DNA of 64,000 nucleotides from Pocillopora verrucosa (taxonomy: Eukaryota; Cnidaria; Anthozoa; Scleractinia; Pocilloporidae), in contig NC_089313.1 of assembly GCF_036669915.1 (NCBI RefSeq), positions 13,469,440 through 13,533,439 on the forward strand, given 5' to 3'. Position 1 is the stretch's first letter. The number at the start of each line of letters is the position of its first letter. Made by a program: the position numbers and the translations under genes. The notes beneath the pieces are model-generated. The model saw nothing but the letters and a program-made list of their open reading frames with translations, searched no databases and was not told where the DNA came from. Positions 1 through 11,707 of this stretch are shown piece by piece.

Positions 1-1840
1 GAGAAAAGATCTTAATTGATTTGTTACCGCCATCAACAACAAGAATATTGCCTTTAGTATCTACAGATACACCGAGAAGATTAGACGGCTTGTGATCAAG
101 ATTTCCCTTACCACCAAACTGGCTCAGGTACTCACCCTGCTCACTGAACAATTGAACACGGTGGTTACCGCTGTCCACGACTATAATGTTATTAGTCTCA
201 TGTATTGTTATTCCGCGTGGGTAATTAAATTCTCCTTGTTTATTACCTTGTCTAACAAACGACCGTAAGTAAGTTCCATCACTACTGAATACCTGAACCC
301 TGTTGTTACCTTGTTCAGTCACTACAATTTCATCACTTTCATTCACTGCCACTCCCCAGGGTTCTTTTAATACTCCAGCAGACGAACTTCGTTGTCCAAA
401 AGATAGCACGGGTCTGAATTTTCTGGGTTTCACTCGAACCGGAAATGGACTGCCTGGAACATATTCTTCGTTTAGTTTAACTTCTGCCTTACATCTTCCA
501 GTTTCTTTGGAAAAATAACCGACGTTATAGCTACCATCTTTCATATCTTGGACTCGCACTTCCGTCGCACAGTCATGGCCTTGCTGATTTTTAATTTCCA
601 CTGTTACTCGGCCACGCTTGTCGTGGCATTGTCGTCCTTCAGCATTTCTTGTCGTCAAAACAAATTTCGCTTGAATTCCAACGATCGCCTCAGTGAGTCC
701 TTCTCCTTCAGCAGTTGCTTGATCCGCTCTGGTCTCGCTGAGAAACGCTCTGATGGAGCCAATTCCCTCGTGGATTGCTTTTGTCTTCAAAGCTTTGTTT
801 TCCTCGAAAATAAGTTCACTTGAATCTTCAAGGTTGCAGTCCACTTCTTCTCTCTCATCATCAACTCCTTTCAAGAGTGTTGTGTTTTGTGAGTCATCGA
901 ACTGTGCAAGCTCTGCGTTTGTGCTCCGTTGTAATAGTGTTTCAGATTTTCCTACAGCTGTTTCGACCATTTTTACTTTGTTTTCAATCTCGATCCTTTG
1001 TATTCGCAAACGTTCCAGGTACTGTTGTGCCTCATGATCCGCTTCAGAAAAGATTTCCTGTTTCTTGGCTTCGATGACAGCAGTCATGCTTTCGGCAAAC
1101 TGTTGCGCGCATCTTTTTACTTTTGCCACTTGGGTTTGGATTCTATCACAGCTTTCGTCAAGTTGAGATATTTTGTTTCTCATTCTTTGCACTTTTGCTT
1201 TTCTGGACTCAATCTCAGACAGGATTTGCAATTTCTTTTCATTTGCCGCTTCTTCCAGTAGTATCTTAACATGTCCATCGTGAGTGGTTGCAACACAAGA
1301 ATTGCAAATGGCTTGTTCACATTTCTTACAGAAGAATTCCAATTCTTTCTTTTCGTGGCCTGGTCGTGGGCAAAATGCTGGTCGTTTTAAGACATCCTCG
1401 ATGTCTTGATCTTCAAAATCGTTCAGTGCAAGAACTCGGTGTTCTTTATTTACTCGAATAATGTTGTGGCCAGTGATACACTCGTCACACCAGAACGCGC
1501 AGCACTGAAAACAGTAGAGACTTTCTACTCTGCGTTTGTCGCAGTTTCCGCATTTGACTCCAGTAGAACTGCAGTCCCTTATGGCCAACACATCTAGTAA
1601 GCTGTTGATGCGAAAGTTTGTGGGCAGATCTTTAAGATTTCCTCCAGGGACTTGACTCTCCCCTCGACACTCAGGACATGTTATGACATCATGGCGGCCG
1701 CTGGTTCTTTGGATTCCTGCTAAACAGTGGAGGCAAAAGCTGTGCAAACATGGAAGCTGCTTTGGTTCAGTAAATGTGACCATACACACAGAGCAGGATA
1801 CTTCTTCATGAAGATTGGCGAGCAACGTTTTGATATCCAT
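1..1840 (-). CDS. TRIM-NHL protein, copy A (3' end outside window)
   Basis: This is an intronless reading frame that stays open from an ATG at 1838-1840 to the left window edge, so about the last 137 codons are missing. It aligns without net indels to copy B (12198-14489) at a constant offset of 12607. It encodes a RING finger, two B-boxes, a coiled coil, a filamin-type domain and the first NHL repeats, the layout of TRIM2/TRIM3/TRIM71 ubiquitin ligases. The upstream ATG usable in copy B is followed here by an in-frame TGA, which supports the shared ATG (protein start MDIKTLLANL) as the true start in both copies. Substitutions relative to B are scattered, a few percent by eye. Function is inferred from domains: E3 ubiquitin ligase and/or NHL-mediated RNA or protein binding in the cytoplasm. 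Confidence 0.85.
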   Translation of the reverse strand, partial: MDIKTLLANLHEEVSCSVCMVTFTEPKQLPCLHSFCLHCLAGIQRTSGRHDVITCPECRGESQVPGGNLKDLPTNFRINSLLDVLAIRDCSSTGVKCGNCDKRRVESLYCFQCCAFWCDECITGHNIIRVNKEHRVLALNDFEDQDIEDVLKRPAFCPRPGHEKKELEFFCKKCEQAICNSCVATTHDGHVKILLEEAANEKKLQILSEIESRKAKVQRMRNKISQLDESCDRIQTQVAKVKRCAQQFAESMTAVIEAKKQEIFSEADHEAQQYLERLRIQRIEIENKVKMVETAVGKSETLLQRSTNAELAQFDDSQNTTLLKGVDDEREEVDCNLEDSSELIFEENKALKTKAIHEGIGSIRAFLSETRADQATAEGEGLTEAIVGIQAKFVLTTRNAEGRQCHDKRGRVTVEIKNQQGHDCATEVRVQDMKDGSYNVGYFSKETGRCKAEVKLNEEYVPGSPFPVRVKPRKFRPVLSFGQRSSSAGVLKEPWGVAVNESDEIVVTEQGNNRVQVFSSDGTYLRSFVRQGNKQGEFNYPRGITIHETNNIIVVDSGNHRVQLFSEQGEYLSQFGGKGNLDHKPSNLLGVSVDTKGNILVVDGGNKSIKIFS

Positions 1841-4800
1841 GATTAAAGGCTCGATAAAGCTTTCGCTTCATGTATCAAACAGGCGTAAAACAAATTATAA
1901 AGTAGTCATGTGATAGAAATGCTATTAATATTGACCAATTATACGAGAGTTGTCTTTGGCATATTCGATATGCAAGATTTCTGAGAATCGTGTAAATTTA
2001 CCTTGACCTCACACATTCAAAGGCTTATTATGCAGTTGTAGACAGACATGTTTTTAATCAGATGATGGACAGTTTTCGAAAGAGTGGCTGACCTTCAGAA
2101 TGGCCTCGACCAATCGCTGACTTTTACAGAGCGTGTTTGAGAAGAGCGTGATTCTAAAGGAAATTTCCATTGATTATCGGTCAGATCTGTATTTCCATAA
2201 AAATGCGCGTAGAATGCATTTATTTGAACCGGCCATGAAAAGAGACCGTTACCCGTACTTGTTATAGGGAGAGAAATTTGTGTTTGACTCTATTTTGCTT
2301 TCATTTCCGTTAAGTTTAAATAAGACAAAATGAGTAGGACTTATTTACCTCGTTCTATTAACATATAGATTCCAGTCAAATATATCAATAATAATATATA
2401 TCCTGTTTTGAAGGTAGCATTTTAAGTTTGAAACAGAGGAAACTGAAAATCTCTTGAATACGCCAGAGAAAAGTACTCAAACTTCTGAAGGATTTTGGTC
2501 GTGTCATAATAAAAGTTTCCTGATACCTCCCCGTAGGCTGTGTATATTCTAATGACCCCCCCCCCACCCTTATAGACAGTCAATTTTCAATAGTCCTTGC
2601 TTTATAAACCGTTAGCGATGGCTAAGAGAGTGTATAGTCTCTTGCGATGAATGATTCCCTTCTGTTCTCCCTGAAAACCATGTGACCCCCCCCCCCCAAC
2701 AAAAAATTAAATAAATAAGTAAAATCATTCGACCCCTTAAGCGATAAATGATAACTGGTCATGGCTTCTGAGATCTAATTTATCTTCTACTTAATTTTCC
2801 ACAACTCGCTGGACAAAGCAATTTAGAATTAGTACGAGACCAATATAAAACTAGGCAGGTCAAATGTTCGATGGCGTTTATAATCTCATTCACTTTCTGA
2901 CGATCCCGACGATTTTGGCAGGAGCGTTCAAGGTTTCTTGGTTAGCACTGGAACCTTGTTTGAAAAAATTCCGTAAAGTTGGAACAAAGGCCCGGCAGTG
3001 CCGTACCATTAATGGAAATACTAAAAGTACGTGCGTGCTCTATACTTATTAAAATACTTCTCCTAAGGGCAATACAATTAAATTGGAAAATGACACGAAA
3101 TGCCTCCGAAAAAGAAAGATGCCTCCTGTTGTCAATTAAATATTTTGCTGCATCACGGTCTTTCCGCTGTACCGGACAAAACAAAAAAAGTCTGAACAAA
3201 ATCAAAAGAGAAAATTTCGTCATGACAATTTTTTTCGTCTGTTGCATCCGCAGTAAAAATTTCAAAGCTGTCAAATTCCGGTAGCGCCTGATCTGCTCAA
3301 AAGACCAGCCAGTATAGTTTGGTAAAGGTTCCAACTCTAATTTATTCATCAAGTGATGACATACCTACAGGTATTTTATAGCATACCCTGACGTGTACTG
3401 ATCATTATACGGACCTTACACATCCTTATATTTACCGTATACAATTGTGTATACTGACTGTATACGCCTCAAGGAAGGGTCCTTATACAGAGTATTTTAT
3501 GCAGTGCTAGTAAAATGTTGGTGATGACAGAAATTTGACTAGATAAACAACTTTCCGCCAGTGCGGAAAGGCCCTTACAATTATTCCCTGAAAGACCCCA
3601 GATCTATAAGGTTGCAGTCGATCCGGTTGATTCAAACTTATTAGTTTACGAGGTGACTCAAAGTAAACAGGTTAATCTTCGAATTTCTACAAGGCAAAAT
3701 TGGCGTGTGGTTAATTAACAACTCTTTTCCCTAATGATTTGAAGTGAAAGCGGTAAATTCAACTCAAAAATCTAACTAAAACGGTGAAATGTTTCCAGCT
3801 TCTACAGATCTCGTTAACCTAAGCTGGTCGCAAACTTTCCCCTCAATCATCTCGATAATAAGTTAATTTCACGAGATGGAGCCGGAGAAGCACGCCCATC
3901 GTTACGTTAGTCATAGATCTCGGTAGTGTCGACTGGTTACTTTCCATCTTCACTATAAAAAATAGACGCAGCTTCCTTGTTTTGACTTATCTTAAACTGA
4001 ACTGAAAAAACGCCAGGTTTGCAGTTTAATTACTCCCTGGACCGACGCCTCTTTGAAACAAACAAAACCGAAAATCGAGTACGCCACTACACAGTGAACC
4101 ACTCCAAGCCAAAGTCTGATCCTAATCTTTCGTCACTCCTATTGGTTGCCTGGAGAAACGGTATCCACTTTTGGTCACGCACACCTCAAACCCACCTTTC
4201 GACCCGTTTGGCCTACTTGTAGCCTTACCCTTCCCCCCAGATGAAAGGGAAGGGAGGGAGGGAGAGGGGAAACCTCGTATTCGTCTCACCCTGGCGGGGA
4301 GGGTACTGCCTCACGTAGGCAAGGTCCCGCTTCTCCAACCTCCCGTTTGTTTACCGTCCCGAAAAGGATTGTTTTCTTTTGTTTGGTGCTTTTATGCTCA
4401 GGATTAAGGTACGAGGGTTTTAAATTGGAATATTACGAACTCACATCTTCGACAAATTTTGGAACTGAGTCATTCTAGAGAAAGGAAAGGCTCTCCATTT
4501 TATAAGGTGCATTTTAAAGTCAGGTTACTGAGTAAACGTAGAAAAAATACAGTAGGAACGAAGTTAAAGGGGAGCAATACCTTTCAAACGTAACTTCTCC
4601 GTTGAAATTGCCCATTCCTTCGGGTGAAGTCGACACTTTTCCAAGGAAGCTCTCCGTGACCAACCCACACCTCAGATGTGGAGGTTAGAGACAGTTGATT
4701 GCTTCATGATTCAATTTGATTTGGTGATTGGTTATTAAACTCTTGGCCTCGATGAGAACTTTACTTGTTACTAAAGGTATAGGTATAAAATAAAACCGAG

Positions 4801-5647
4801 CCAAGTTCTACCACTTTGGGTCATCAGGCCCCATCCGTTTAACACATAGAAGCAGATTGACGAAGGGCAGATAATCAAAAATTCAAATTGTCTTATTAAA
4901 ATCTCCAACATTCCTCACTTTTAATTGAAATTGTTCATTACACTGGCATAAAATCCTTAATTAGAGTGATGTTCACCAGGCTCTGGAAGAAATATTCCAT
5001 CAAACAGAAAACAAGTTTCTCGGCAGAAACTTTCGCCTTACCATGAGTTCGAGCAAGGGACATTTTAAAGTATAGCAATCAGGTTGAAAGGACAAGTCAA
5101 AGCGAGCAAAAAAGGGAGTCCTCATGAAGAGTTACAGTCTGAAATTCATTTTTCGTTTTTGCAAACGCAAATTACTATTTGCCATAACGGGGGAAATTCC
5201 CAAGACAAGTGAATAAACTTTGGTTCTGGTGAAAAAGACTAAAATCTTTATAAGTCGAGTAAAGATTCCAGCCTGGATGTTTAATATCTGACGGTATCTG
5301 ATTCAAGAGATTTATTTCCGTTTTCACATAGACTCATCCTGATTTACAGTGTAATCAGGGAGTAAAATTAAAATAAAGAATTAAAACAAAGGAGAACCTT
5401 ATTAACATTGCTACATCGCTGCACACCTTGCGGACTTCACTTGCATACAATAAACAACATCACACACACACATACACAATCTTTCCACCGTAACTACAGA
5501 AAACCGTGACTACATTCTACCGAGATGGATCGGGCAGGGAAGTTGTCTCTCTAGTTCAGTCACTTTCCCACCCATCCCCACCATCCGCTGCCCATTTCCT
5601 ATCGTCCATCTCCCCATCTCCTGTTGTGAGTGCATTTTTAACAAGGC
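1841..5647. other. Intergenic interval between TRIM-NHL A and GGNBP2 fragment
   Basis: No gene is recognised. Small open frames of 60-136 codons occur (for example 2942-3352 minus and 4019-4222 plus) but have no recognisable domain. Several differ or break in the copy B counterpart (14490-18138), as expected for non-coding DNA. Short C-runs occur near 2560 and 2686. Confidence 0.7.
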
Positions 5648-6593
5648 CTAATGAACAATAGCGATGTTGAGACCCTTCTTAAGCGTCATATTGTTAAATT
5701 GTTGGCGAAGTTTCTCTCGAAGCTTCCGTTGCTGCTGTGACACTGACGATTGGTTCGCTTTGAACCGTAGAATTTCTTCCTCGGATATACAGAGATCTTC
5801 CTCCGACGAAAAACACTCCTACGATGTAAAATGAAGAACGACGACTAAGGTTAATCGATAGTATATCAATCCGGAGAAAGGCATCCTGTTGGTCACGATC
5901 CCAATATATTTGTGTGACATATCCTCAGTCACGCATCAATTTATGATCGCGTGACCAGTCGCAACTGGCTCAGTGGTGCACAGAATTATGTTCAACGTGA
6001 CGGAGAATACAAAATACTAACACGATAATAAAGACAAACTAGGAGGAAGTAAAGATAGCTAAGGATGGAGAAGATTCAAGCAGACTGTACATAAAAATTA
6101 AGAAAGACTATCTAAACTTAAGCTTACTTTTTCAAGAAGCACAAATCGTGACGCAACAGGAAGTTTGAGATCAGGGGATATTCTACCCTTGGGGTTATCG
6201 GATCCCAGGGAAAACCTAAATCGCCATAGAACGACGGAAGTATAGTCAAAAATAACTCACCATTGACTCTGTTCCTCCATCCTTCCAACCCATTAGCTTC
6301 AGGAGCCGTTTTTCTTCGTCATCAATATTTTCTACAAGCTTTTCTTGCTTATCATGTCTCGGCGAATTTTGCTAAAGAAATATATAAAAACATTACTGAA
6401 CACTAGAATGAATGAATGAATGAGTTAATGAATGAGCGAATACTTTCACTGACTTAACGGTGAGGAAGAACAACGTAACGATTTGCAAAATTACATTTGA
6501 ACATCTTCAGTCACGTAAGCTTAACACGGTAAAAAAGCGTGACCGCCTTGGTTAGAGTGACAAGATTGCATGCCGATTGAAAATACCGCACAA

Positions 6594-6810
6594 TAACCCT
6601 TTAACTCCCAAGATCTCATTAGTAATTCTCCTAACTGTCTGCCATACCGTTCTTGCGATGTTAGTTTGGAGAATTTGGTATTGGATCAACTTACAATCCC
6701 CCAAATGATATTTTTCTTTATTCTCATCACTTGTCTACTTGAGATTGTATTGATATTGTAAGGAGAAATTCTGTCTTGGTGGCTCATGGTAGTGAAAAGA
6801 GATAACTAAT
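6594..6810. repeat. MITE-like element, family I
   Basis: About 210 bp, beginning AACCCTTTAACTCCCAAG and ending in a degenerate form of the complementary end. The same element occupies the equivalent site in copy B (19110-19323), so it was present before the duplication. Other copies lie at 29995, 30908, 36671 and 45781. Confidence 0.8.
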
Positions 6811-6824
6811 TTAAGCATTCAATG

Positions 6825-7039
6825 GTGTAGTTTGATCGTTTGGGTGAGTGTAGTCCTGAGAAGGACTGTTGTCGGTAATGCTGACCGACGTTTCGACAAC
6901 CTGAGAGGAAGTTATCATCAGAGTCAAATCCACAACAACCTTTCACTTGACTCTGATGATGACTTCCGCTCAGGTTGTTGAAACGTCAGTCACAACAGTC
7001 CTTCTCAGGACTACACTCACCTGGATGATCAAACTACAC
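6825..7039. repeat. Palindromic MITE, family IV
   Basis: The two arms are inverted copies: GTGTAGTTTGATC near 6825 pairs with GATCAAACTACAC ending at 7039, and GTCCTGAGAAGGACTG pairs with CAGTCCTTCTCAGGAC. The centre carries a TCATCAGAGTCAA / TTGACTCTGATGATGA inverted pair. The element and about 50 flanking bases are absent from the matching place in copy B (near 19323). Confidence 0.8.
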
Positions 7040-7656
7040 TATTACATGTTACCCCCGGGTTCAAACCATTTACTGTATTAATCAAGCATTGTGAAGGGGT
7101 GTGGATAGGAGGCTTATATGTTTACCTTCTTCCCCTTGCTTTTGCCCTTCCTCTTTCTTCCCTTTCCATTATGAGCTAAGTAATCATGATGAACTTCAAG
7201 TGAACAGCTTTTGTCTGAACACAGTGCACATGTGTCTCCTGGTTGAAAGTACAACAGCATTACCATACTATATACATAAAATATGTCAGTTATAGGAGTT
7301 ACATGGTAAAATAAAACATGCACATGTACATGTACATGTACTCCCTAGTGTGACCAAAAAGAAATTTCTCCTTACAATATTAACACAAATTCAAATAAAA
7401 AGGTGATGAGAAAGAAAGGAGAAAATAAACTTGAGTATAGTGTTTTAATTGACAAAAAATTATAAAAGCCAAACTTGTAATAAATGTATGAAGTACAGAG
7501 CAGAGAATTGATCTTTTCATCTTGGAGTAAAAGAGTTCAGGAACTGAGTAGAAAAAATCAACAGATGTTAGAAAGATCATCTATGTACATTTACTCATGT
7601 TTTCTGAGGTAATTTTCCAATGTGTCAAGCAGAGCATTGGAGTCAATCAGCATCAC

Positions 7657-8869
7657 CTGTTTGAGGGAAAAGAATTTGTTAGTACATTGTGACAATTAAA
7701 TGCCTTTTTATCATCTTTTAATCAGTGGTAAAGTTGTAAATGATATCATATCAGTTTTATAGTCAAGCATTCCTGTGCATTTAAGGTGAGAGTGTCTCTC
7801 AAAACAAGAGAGAAGTGTCATTAGTAACTGATCTCTATTACTATTTCAAAAAAAGTCAAACCTCGGCTTCTAGTAGCTGATTTGGCCACGCTTTTTAAGA
7901 TTAATTGTAGGATGTTTTGGTTGTATCCCACTTCGTTACAAGTCCTATGGGTCAATGGAGGACATTGTGATCCAATGTCACAGTGAAATTAAGTTACAAC
8001 ATTTCAATAGAGCTGAGTGTCATAGTTCTACAGAACAGGCCCCAGTTGCATAGAGGGCATACACTGTATGAGGCTATTCTACAAAATTAATAAATCCCTA
8101 TCTAGCAGATCAGTGATAGCAAAACATACTGAGCTATCCACCCAATTGAAGTGTGGAATTAAAAAGAAAAATTCCAGTTACTTATTAGAGAGCAGACGTA
8201 AAAGAATAGATTGTCAAAACTTAAAACATAGCTAAATTTACTCTGACAAGGATGCCAAGCATCTATGACTTTGCACAAAGGTTCATTGAACAGCATAACC
8301 ACAACAACTTGATCAATCATGTAACTCTGCCCACAGGAGCCTAAAGAAAACAAACAACACACTCTGTAAGATTTAGATCACTGTCATTTCAGTGTTGGAT
8401 TTGATAAATAACAACTGAGCATCACTGCAAATTCCACAGTCCTTCATCCACCATCAATCAATAGGAGGACTCAGCTGGTGGTTGTTTAGGGCACTTGATG
8501 AAAATAAGAATGACAGATCCACTTAACCCTTTAAAACCTAAGATTGACCAGCTTCTTATTTCTCCCTACAATATCAGCCCTTAATCACACATTAAGGTCA
8601 TGAGAATAAAGTGAATGATCACCATGAAAAGAATCTTTAGATCAGCAAACAAATTCTCCTTGTCAGTGCCTTAGGAAATGTATAAAGAACAGTGTGGAGA
8701 ATATGCATACTGATGCTAAGGTGTAAAGGGTTTAAAAGGAATAAAGCATGGGTTTCTTCTGTTATTCTGTCTCAAAGTTCATGCAGTCTCATGACTTAGT
8801 GCTTGAAAGTACACATTCAAACTTTAACTAAACAAGTTATCAATCAGATTTTGATGTAGGGACATGATG
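7657..8869. other. Non-coding stretch with the end of duplicated GGNBP2 intron
   Basis: The part up to 8142 matches the copy B intron between GGNBP2 exons 8 and 9. Beyond it is unique AT-rich sequence and one family II inverted-repeat element (8523-8734). A 67-codon open frame at 8159-8362 (minus) was not matched to any family. Confidence 0.6.
8523..8734. repeat. MITE-like element, family II
   Basis: It begins TTAACCCTTTAAAACC and ends GGTGTAAAGGGTTTAA. The interior contains ACACATTAAGGTCATGAGAA and GGAGAATATGCATACTGATG, shared with the copies near 41684, 51402 and 56178. Confidence 0.8.
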
Positions 8870-9925
8870 CATAATGACTATTATTAGAATTTCCTTTTGA
8901 TCCAGATTTTGTTAAAATTTTTCCACTCAGCTCATCAAATACCAGAACTCTGTGGTTTGAAGTCTCATAAACCATCAGGTGTCCTGCCTTGTTAACTGAC
9001 AAATGACGAAGGTTAATGAACTCCCCATCCCCCTCCCCCTTATTTCCAAATTTGTATAGAAAATTACCATTTCCAGCAAACACTTTGATACAATGTTCGT
9101 TTGCATCTGACACTATCAGATATTTGTCATATTGTGAGTAGTGAGAAGGGAAGGTAAAAGAACCCTCATCCCTGAATTTACATAATTTAAGTAATGACCA
9201 TCAGGAGAAAAGATCTTAATCGATTTGTTATATCTATCAGCAACAATAATATTGCCTTTATTATCTACAGATAAAACATGAGGATAATCCAGCTGGTGAT
9301 CAAGATTTCCTTTACCACCAAACTGGCTCAGGTACTCACCCTGCTCACTGAACAGTTAAACAAGACTGTTAAGAGTATCCACCACTATAATGTTATTATT
9401 CTTATCAAATGCTTCTCCTCTGGGACGAGTGAGTTTTCCCTGTTTATCACCGTTTCCACTGAATACCTGAACCCTGTGGTTACCAGTATCAGTCACTGCG
9501 ATTTCATCGCGTTCATTCACTGCCGCTCCCCAGGGTTTGTTTAACATTCAAGCAGACGAACCTCGTTGGCCAAAAGATAACACAGGACAGAATTGTCTGG
9601 GTTTAACTAGAGTCGGAAAGGGACTGCCTCGAGCTTGTTCTTCGCTCACTTTGACTACTGCCTCTTATCTTTCACTATCTTTGGGGAAATAGCTGATCTT
9701 GTAGCTGCCATCTTTATTACCCTGAACTCTCACTTCCGTCGCACAGTCATGGCCCTGCCGATTTTTAATTTTCACTGTTATTCGGTCACGCTTCTCGTGG
9801 CATTGTCCTTCAGCATTTCTTTATGTGAAAACAAAGTTCGCTTGAGTTCCAACAATCGCTTCAGTGCGTCCTTTTCCTTCAGCAGTTAATTGATCCGCTT
9901 TGTTTTGTCCGAGAAACGTATTCAC
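8870..9925 (-). pseudogene. Decayed TRIM-NHL fragment (filamin + NHL part)
   Basis: Minus-strand translations match the C-terminal half of the TRIM-NHL gene in broken pieces. 8844-9113 reads NHL text such as HCIKVF and GNFLYKFGN. 9356-9547 reads NHL text such as [20 protein letters not shown]. Up to about 9925 the DNA matches the filamin region. RING, B-boxes and coiled coil are missing, and the NHL frame is interrupted between 9113 and 9356, so this is a truncated pseudogene. It is more diverged from copies A and B than they are from each other, so it is an older duplicate. Confidence 0.8.
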
Positions 9926-10545
9926 GTGCACGGCTGTTCTTGTTGTCGCATGTTTTCCTTCGGTGTCATGACGTCATGGCGTTTACCAGCTAGTCATTTT
10001 CTCAGTATTCCTAAAGGTCATTTTGTTTTTTGTCTCAGTTTATGGATGATCATATCTCCTTCTTGAGAACAGTCTGTCGACTTCATGACAAAGGACTTTC
10101 AAGTAAGACAGTCTGACAAAAGCTTATTCAAAAATGAGCTTTCTGTTCAATTCAAAATGATATCGACCAGGGTTTTGAAGAAATTTATCCCAAATGGGTC
10201 CTCTCGGTAAGGAAAAGAATACTTTATCAAGTCCGAGAAAACTCAGTTCGATAAAAAATTATTTCAACTTCAAACAACCCATTATGTGGACATCTCATCG
10301 TGAACAAGACTGCTCTTGTGTGAAAAAATCTAGAGGGCGCCCTCCATATCAAGCAAACAAACAACTGGTGTCTAAAGCTGATCGAACCGCGTTCCCTGAA
10401 ATTCACCCAGAACTTCCGCAATTACGAGACATTTCCGATTTATGTGGAAATTGCAGATGAGATTGAAGCAAATACGTTATTTGATCGGTCGCTACCTTCC
10501 ACGAGGTGCTTTTTAGACATCTCACCGGAAAGGGCACCCTTAAAG
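9926..10545. other. Non-coding stretch
   Basis: No gene or repeat is recognised. Two overlapping open frames on opposite strands (10194-10460 plus, 10227-10421 minus) have no recognisable domain. Confidence 0.5.
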
Positions 10546-11549
10546 CCGGTGTCACAGCGGATTTGGACCCCTCTTCGCAGATTTGGATCCCCCTACCAAA
10601 CTTTTCTTTTAAGCATCGATTTTATCATATTTGATAACTAATTCTATTTGCAAGCTTATTGTCGATGTTCTTTTCAATTACAACACAACATTCCTAAATA
10701 AAGGTAAAGAAAAACAGCCATTTCGCTCCAATCCTGCCGCATTTATTAGAGCGAGTCGTACAGTATACGCAAGAATTAGATGCGAACAAACTACTGCATT
10801 CGAACGATTGAAATTGTAACAATAAATCTTTGCTTCTTCTGATGCGAATCAACATTGATACGAAACGTCATAATAATAGTGGAGACTGTTGCGTCCAGTC
10901 ACAAAAATAACTCAGTCTGATTTTCTAATTAAATAACATTAAACAGTTTCTGAACAAGAACGAAGTAACAACTCCTACTACAAGTCGTTCGTAAGGCCTA
11001 TTATGAGAAAAAATGTTTCTATTCTGAACTATTGGACCTCTCAGCTTACTTTCAGATGCAAATCAACATGTCTACTTCTTAACAAAAGTGGAGACTATTT
11101 CATCGAACTCAATCTTATTTTCTAATTTTAACGATTATTAACTGTCGAGGGATCTGAAACAACAAACTTGCAGTGTACCATGTCGTCTCAACACTTGGGC
11201 ATTGAACAATAACAAAATAATTTAGTGTCATAAGTTTGTCTCTTACTGAATCTAGCGGTGTTCGACTATCGCGGAAAAGGTTCAAAAGCGACCTTATCCG
11301 AACATTGAACAAAATGCTTGCACATTTTGCCAGTTCGTATGCATCGGCGATACGCATATTTTGAATTAAAAACATACTTTAGTACGCACTGAAACGTATT
11401 ATCTATTTCTACGAGAACGTTAATGATGGTGTTTGACTCAGTTCTGTTGGGGGGCGGGGGTCCAAATCTGCGGAGGGGGGTCCATATCCGCTAGCGGATT
11501 TGGACCGGGGGTTCCAAATCTAGGGGGTCCAATTCCGCTAGGACACCGG
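10546..11549. mobile_element. About 1-kb non-autonomous element with terminal inverted repeats
   Basis: The left end reads CCGGTGTCACAGCGGATTTG at 10546. The right end, reverse-complemented from 11549, reads CCGGTGTCCTAGCGGAATTG; both continue into G/C runs (GGACCCC). Extra copies of the subterminal motif GGATTTGG(A) occur inside both ends (10570s and 11480-11515). The interior is AT-rich and holds only open frames of 62-86 codons with no transposase motif. A clear target-site duplication was not resolved. A related end (GGTGTCACTGCGGATTTAGA) lies alone at about 41607. Confidence 0.65.
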
Positions 11550-11576
11550 AACGGTGGAATGATGGAATGGTGGAAT

Positions 11577-11707
11577 GGCGGAAAACTACCCAAAATTCTA
11601 AACACCGAACGGCGGAAAATTACCCCAAATCCTTAAAGACGAAGCGGGGGAAAAATTACCCGAAATCCTAAAAGACAGAACGGCGGAAACTACCCCAAAT
11701 CCTAAAA
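11577..11707. repeat. Minisatellite, about 4 units of 33-37 bp
   Basis: Four consecutive units begin with a variant of GGCGGAAAACTACCC and continue CCAAATCCTAAAA(G)AC, starting near 11577, 11611, 11644 and 11681. They abut the right end of the 1-kb inverted-repeat element and are preceded by short GGAATGGT repeats. Confidence 0.75.

Larger units (their letters stand above)
5648..7656 (-). pseudogene. Partial GGNBP2 duplicate (exon fragments only)
   Basis: Four blocks match exons of the full GGNBP2 gene in copy B. The last exon is at 5648-5818 (171 bp, frame open to TAG), the penultimate exon at 6261-6371 (111 bp, open), the 3' part of exon 15 at 7126 to about 7172, and exon 9 at 7595-7656. 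Exons 10-14 and most of exon 15 are missing because copy B sequence 19417-22445 is deleted here. Exons 1-8 are absent because the duplication stops at 8142. The exon 9 donor reads GA then GTAAAT instead of AG then GTAAAT. A full GGNBP2 product cannot be made from this copy, yet the two terminal exons keep frame and length, pointing to a recent event. A fusion transcript of exon 9 with the terminal exons is conceivable but unsupported. Confidence 0.85.
1..8142. repeat. Tandem segmental duplication, copy A
   Basis: This stretch is colinear with 12608-23391. It covers the TRIM-NHL gene, the following non-coding interval, and 3' and internal parts of GGNBP2. Similarity extends through introns and intergenic DNA and ends after the shared string CTATCCACC (8142 here, 23391 in copy B). 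Relative to B it lacks about 3 kb at 7172-7175, has about 270 extra bases at 6810-7078 holding a palindromic element, has about 160 extra bases near 4675-4850, and lacks a 109-bp local duplication present in B. Confidence 0.9.

Noticed and set aside
303-1261. Plus-strand open frames of 71-94 codons
   Set aside because: They are antisense shadows of the TRIM-NHL gene; the same set recurs at 12910-13868 opposite copy B.
2942-3352. 136-codon minus frame
   Set aside because: No recognisable domain, and the copy B equivalent region has indels that break it; treated as non-coding.
8159-8362. Exon-like minus segment with flanking AG
   Set aside because: No homologous protein recognised and no consistent neighbouring exon; insufficient support.
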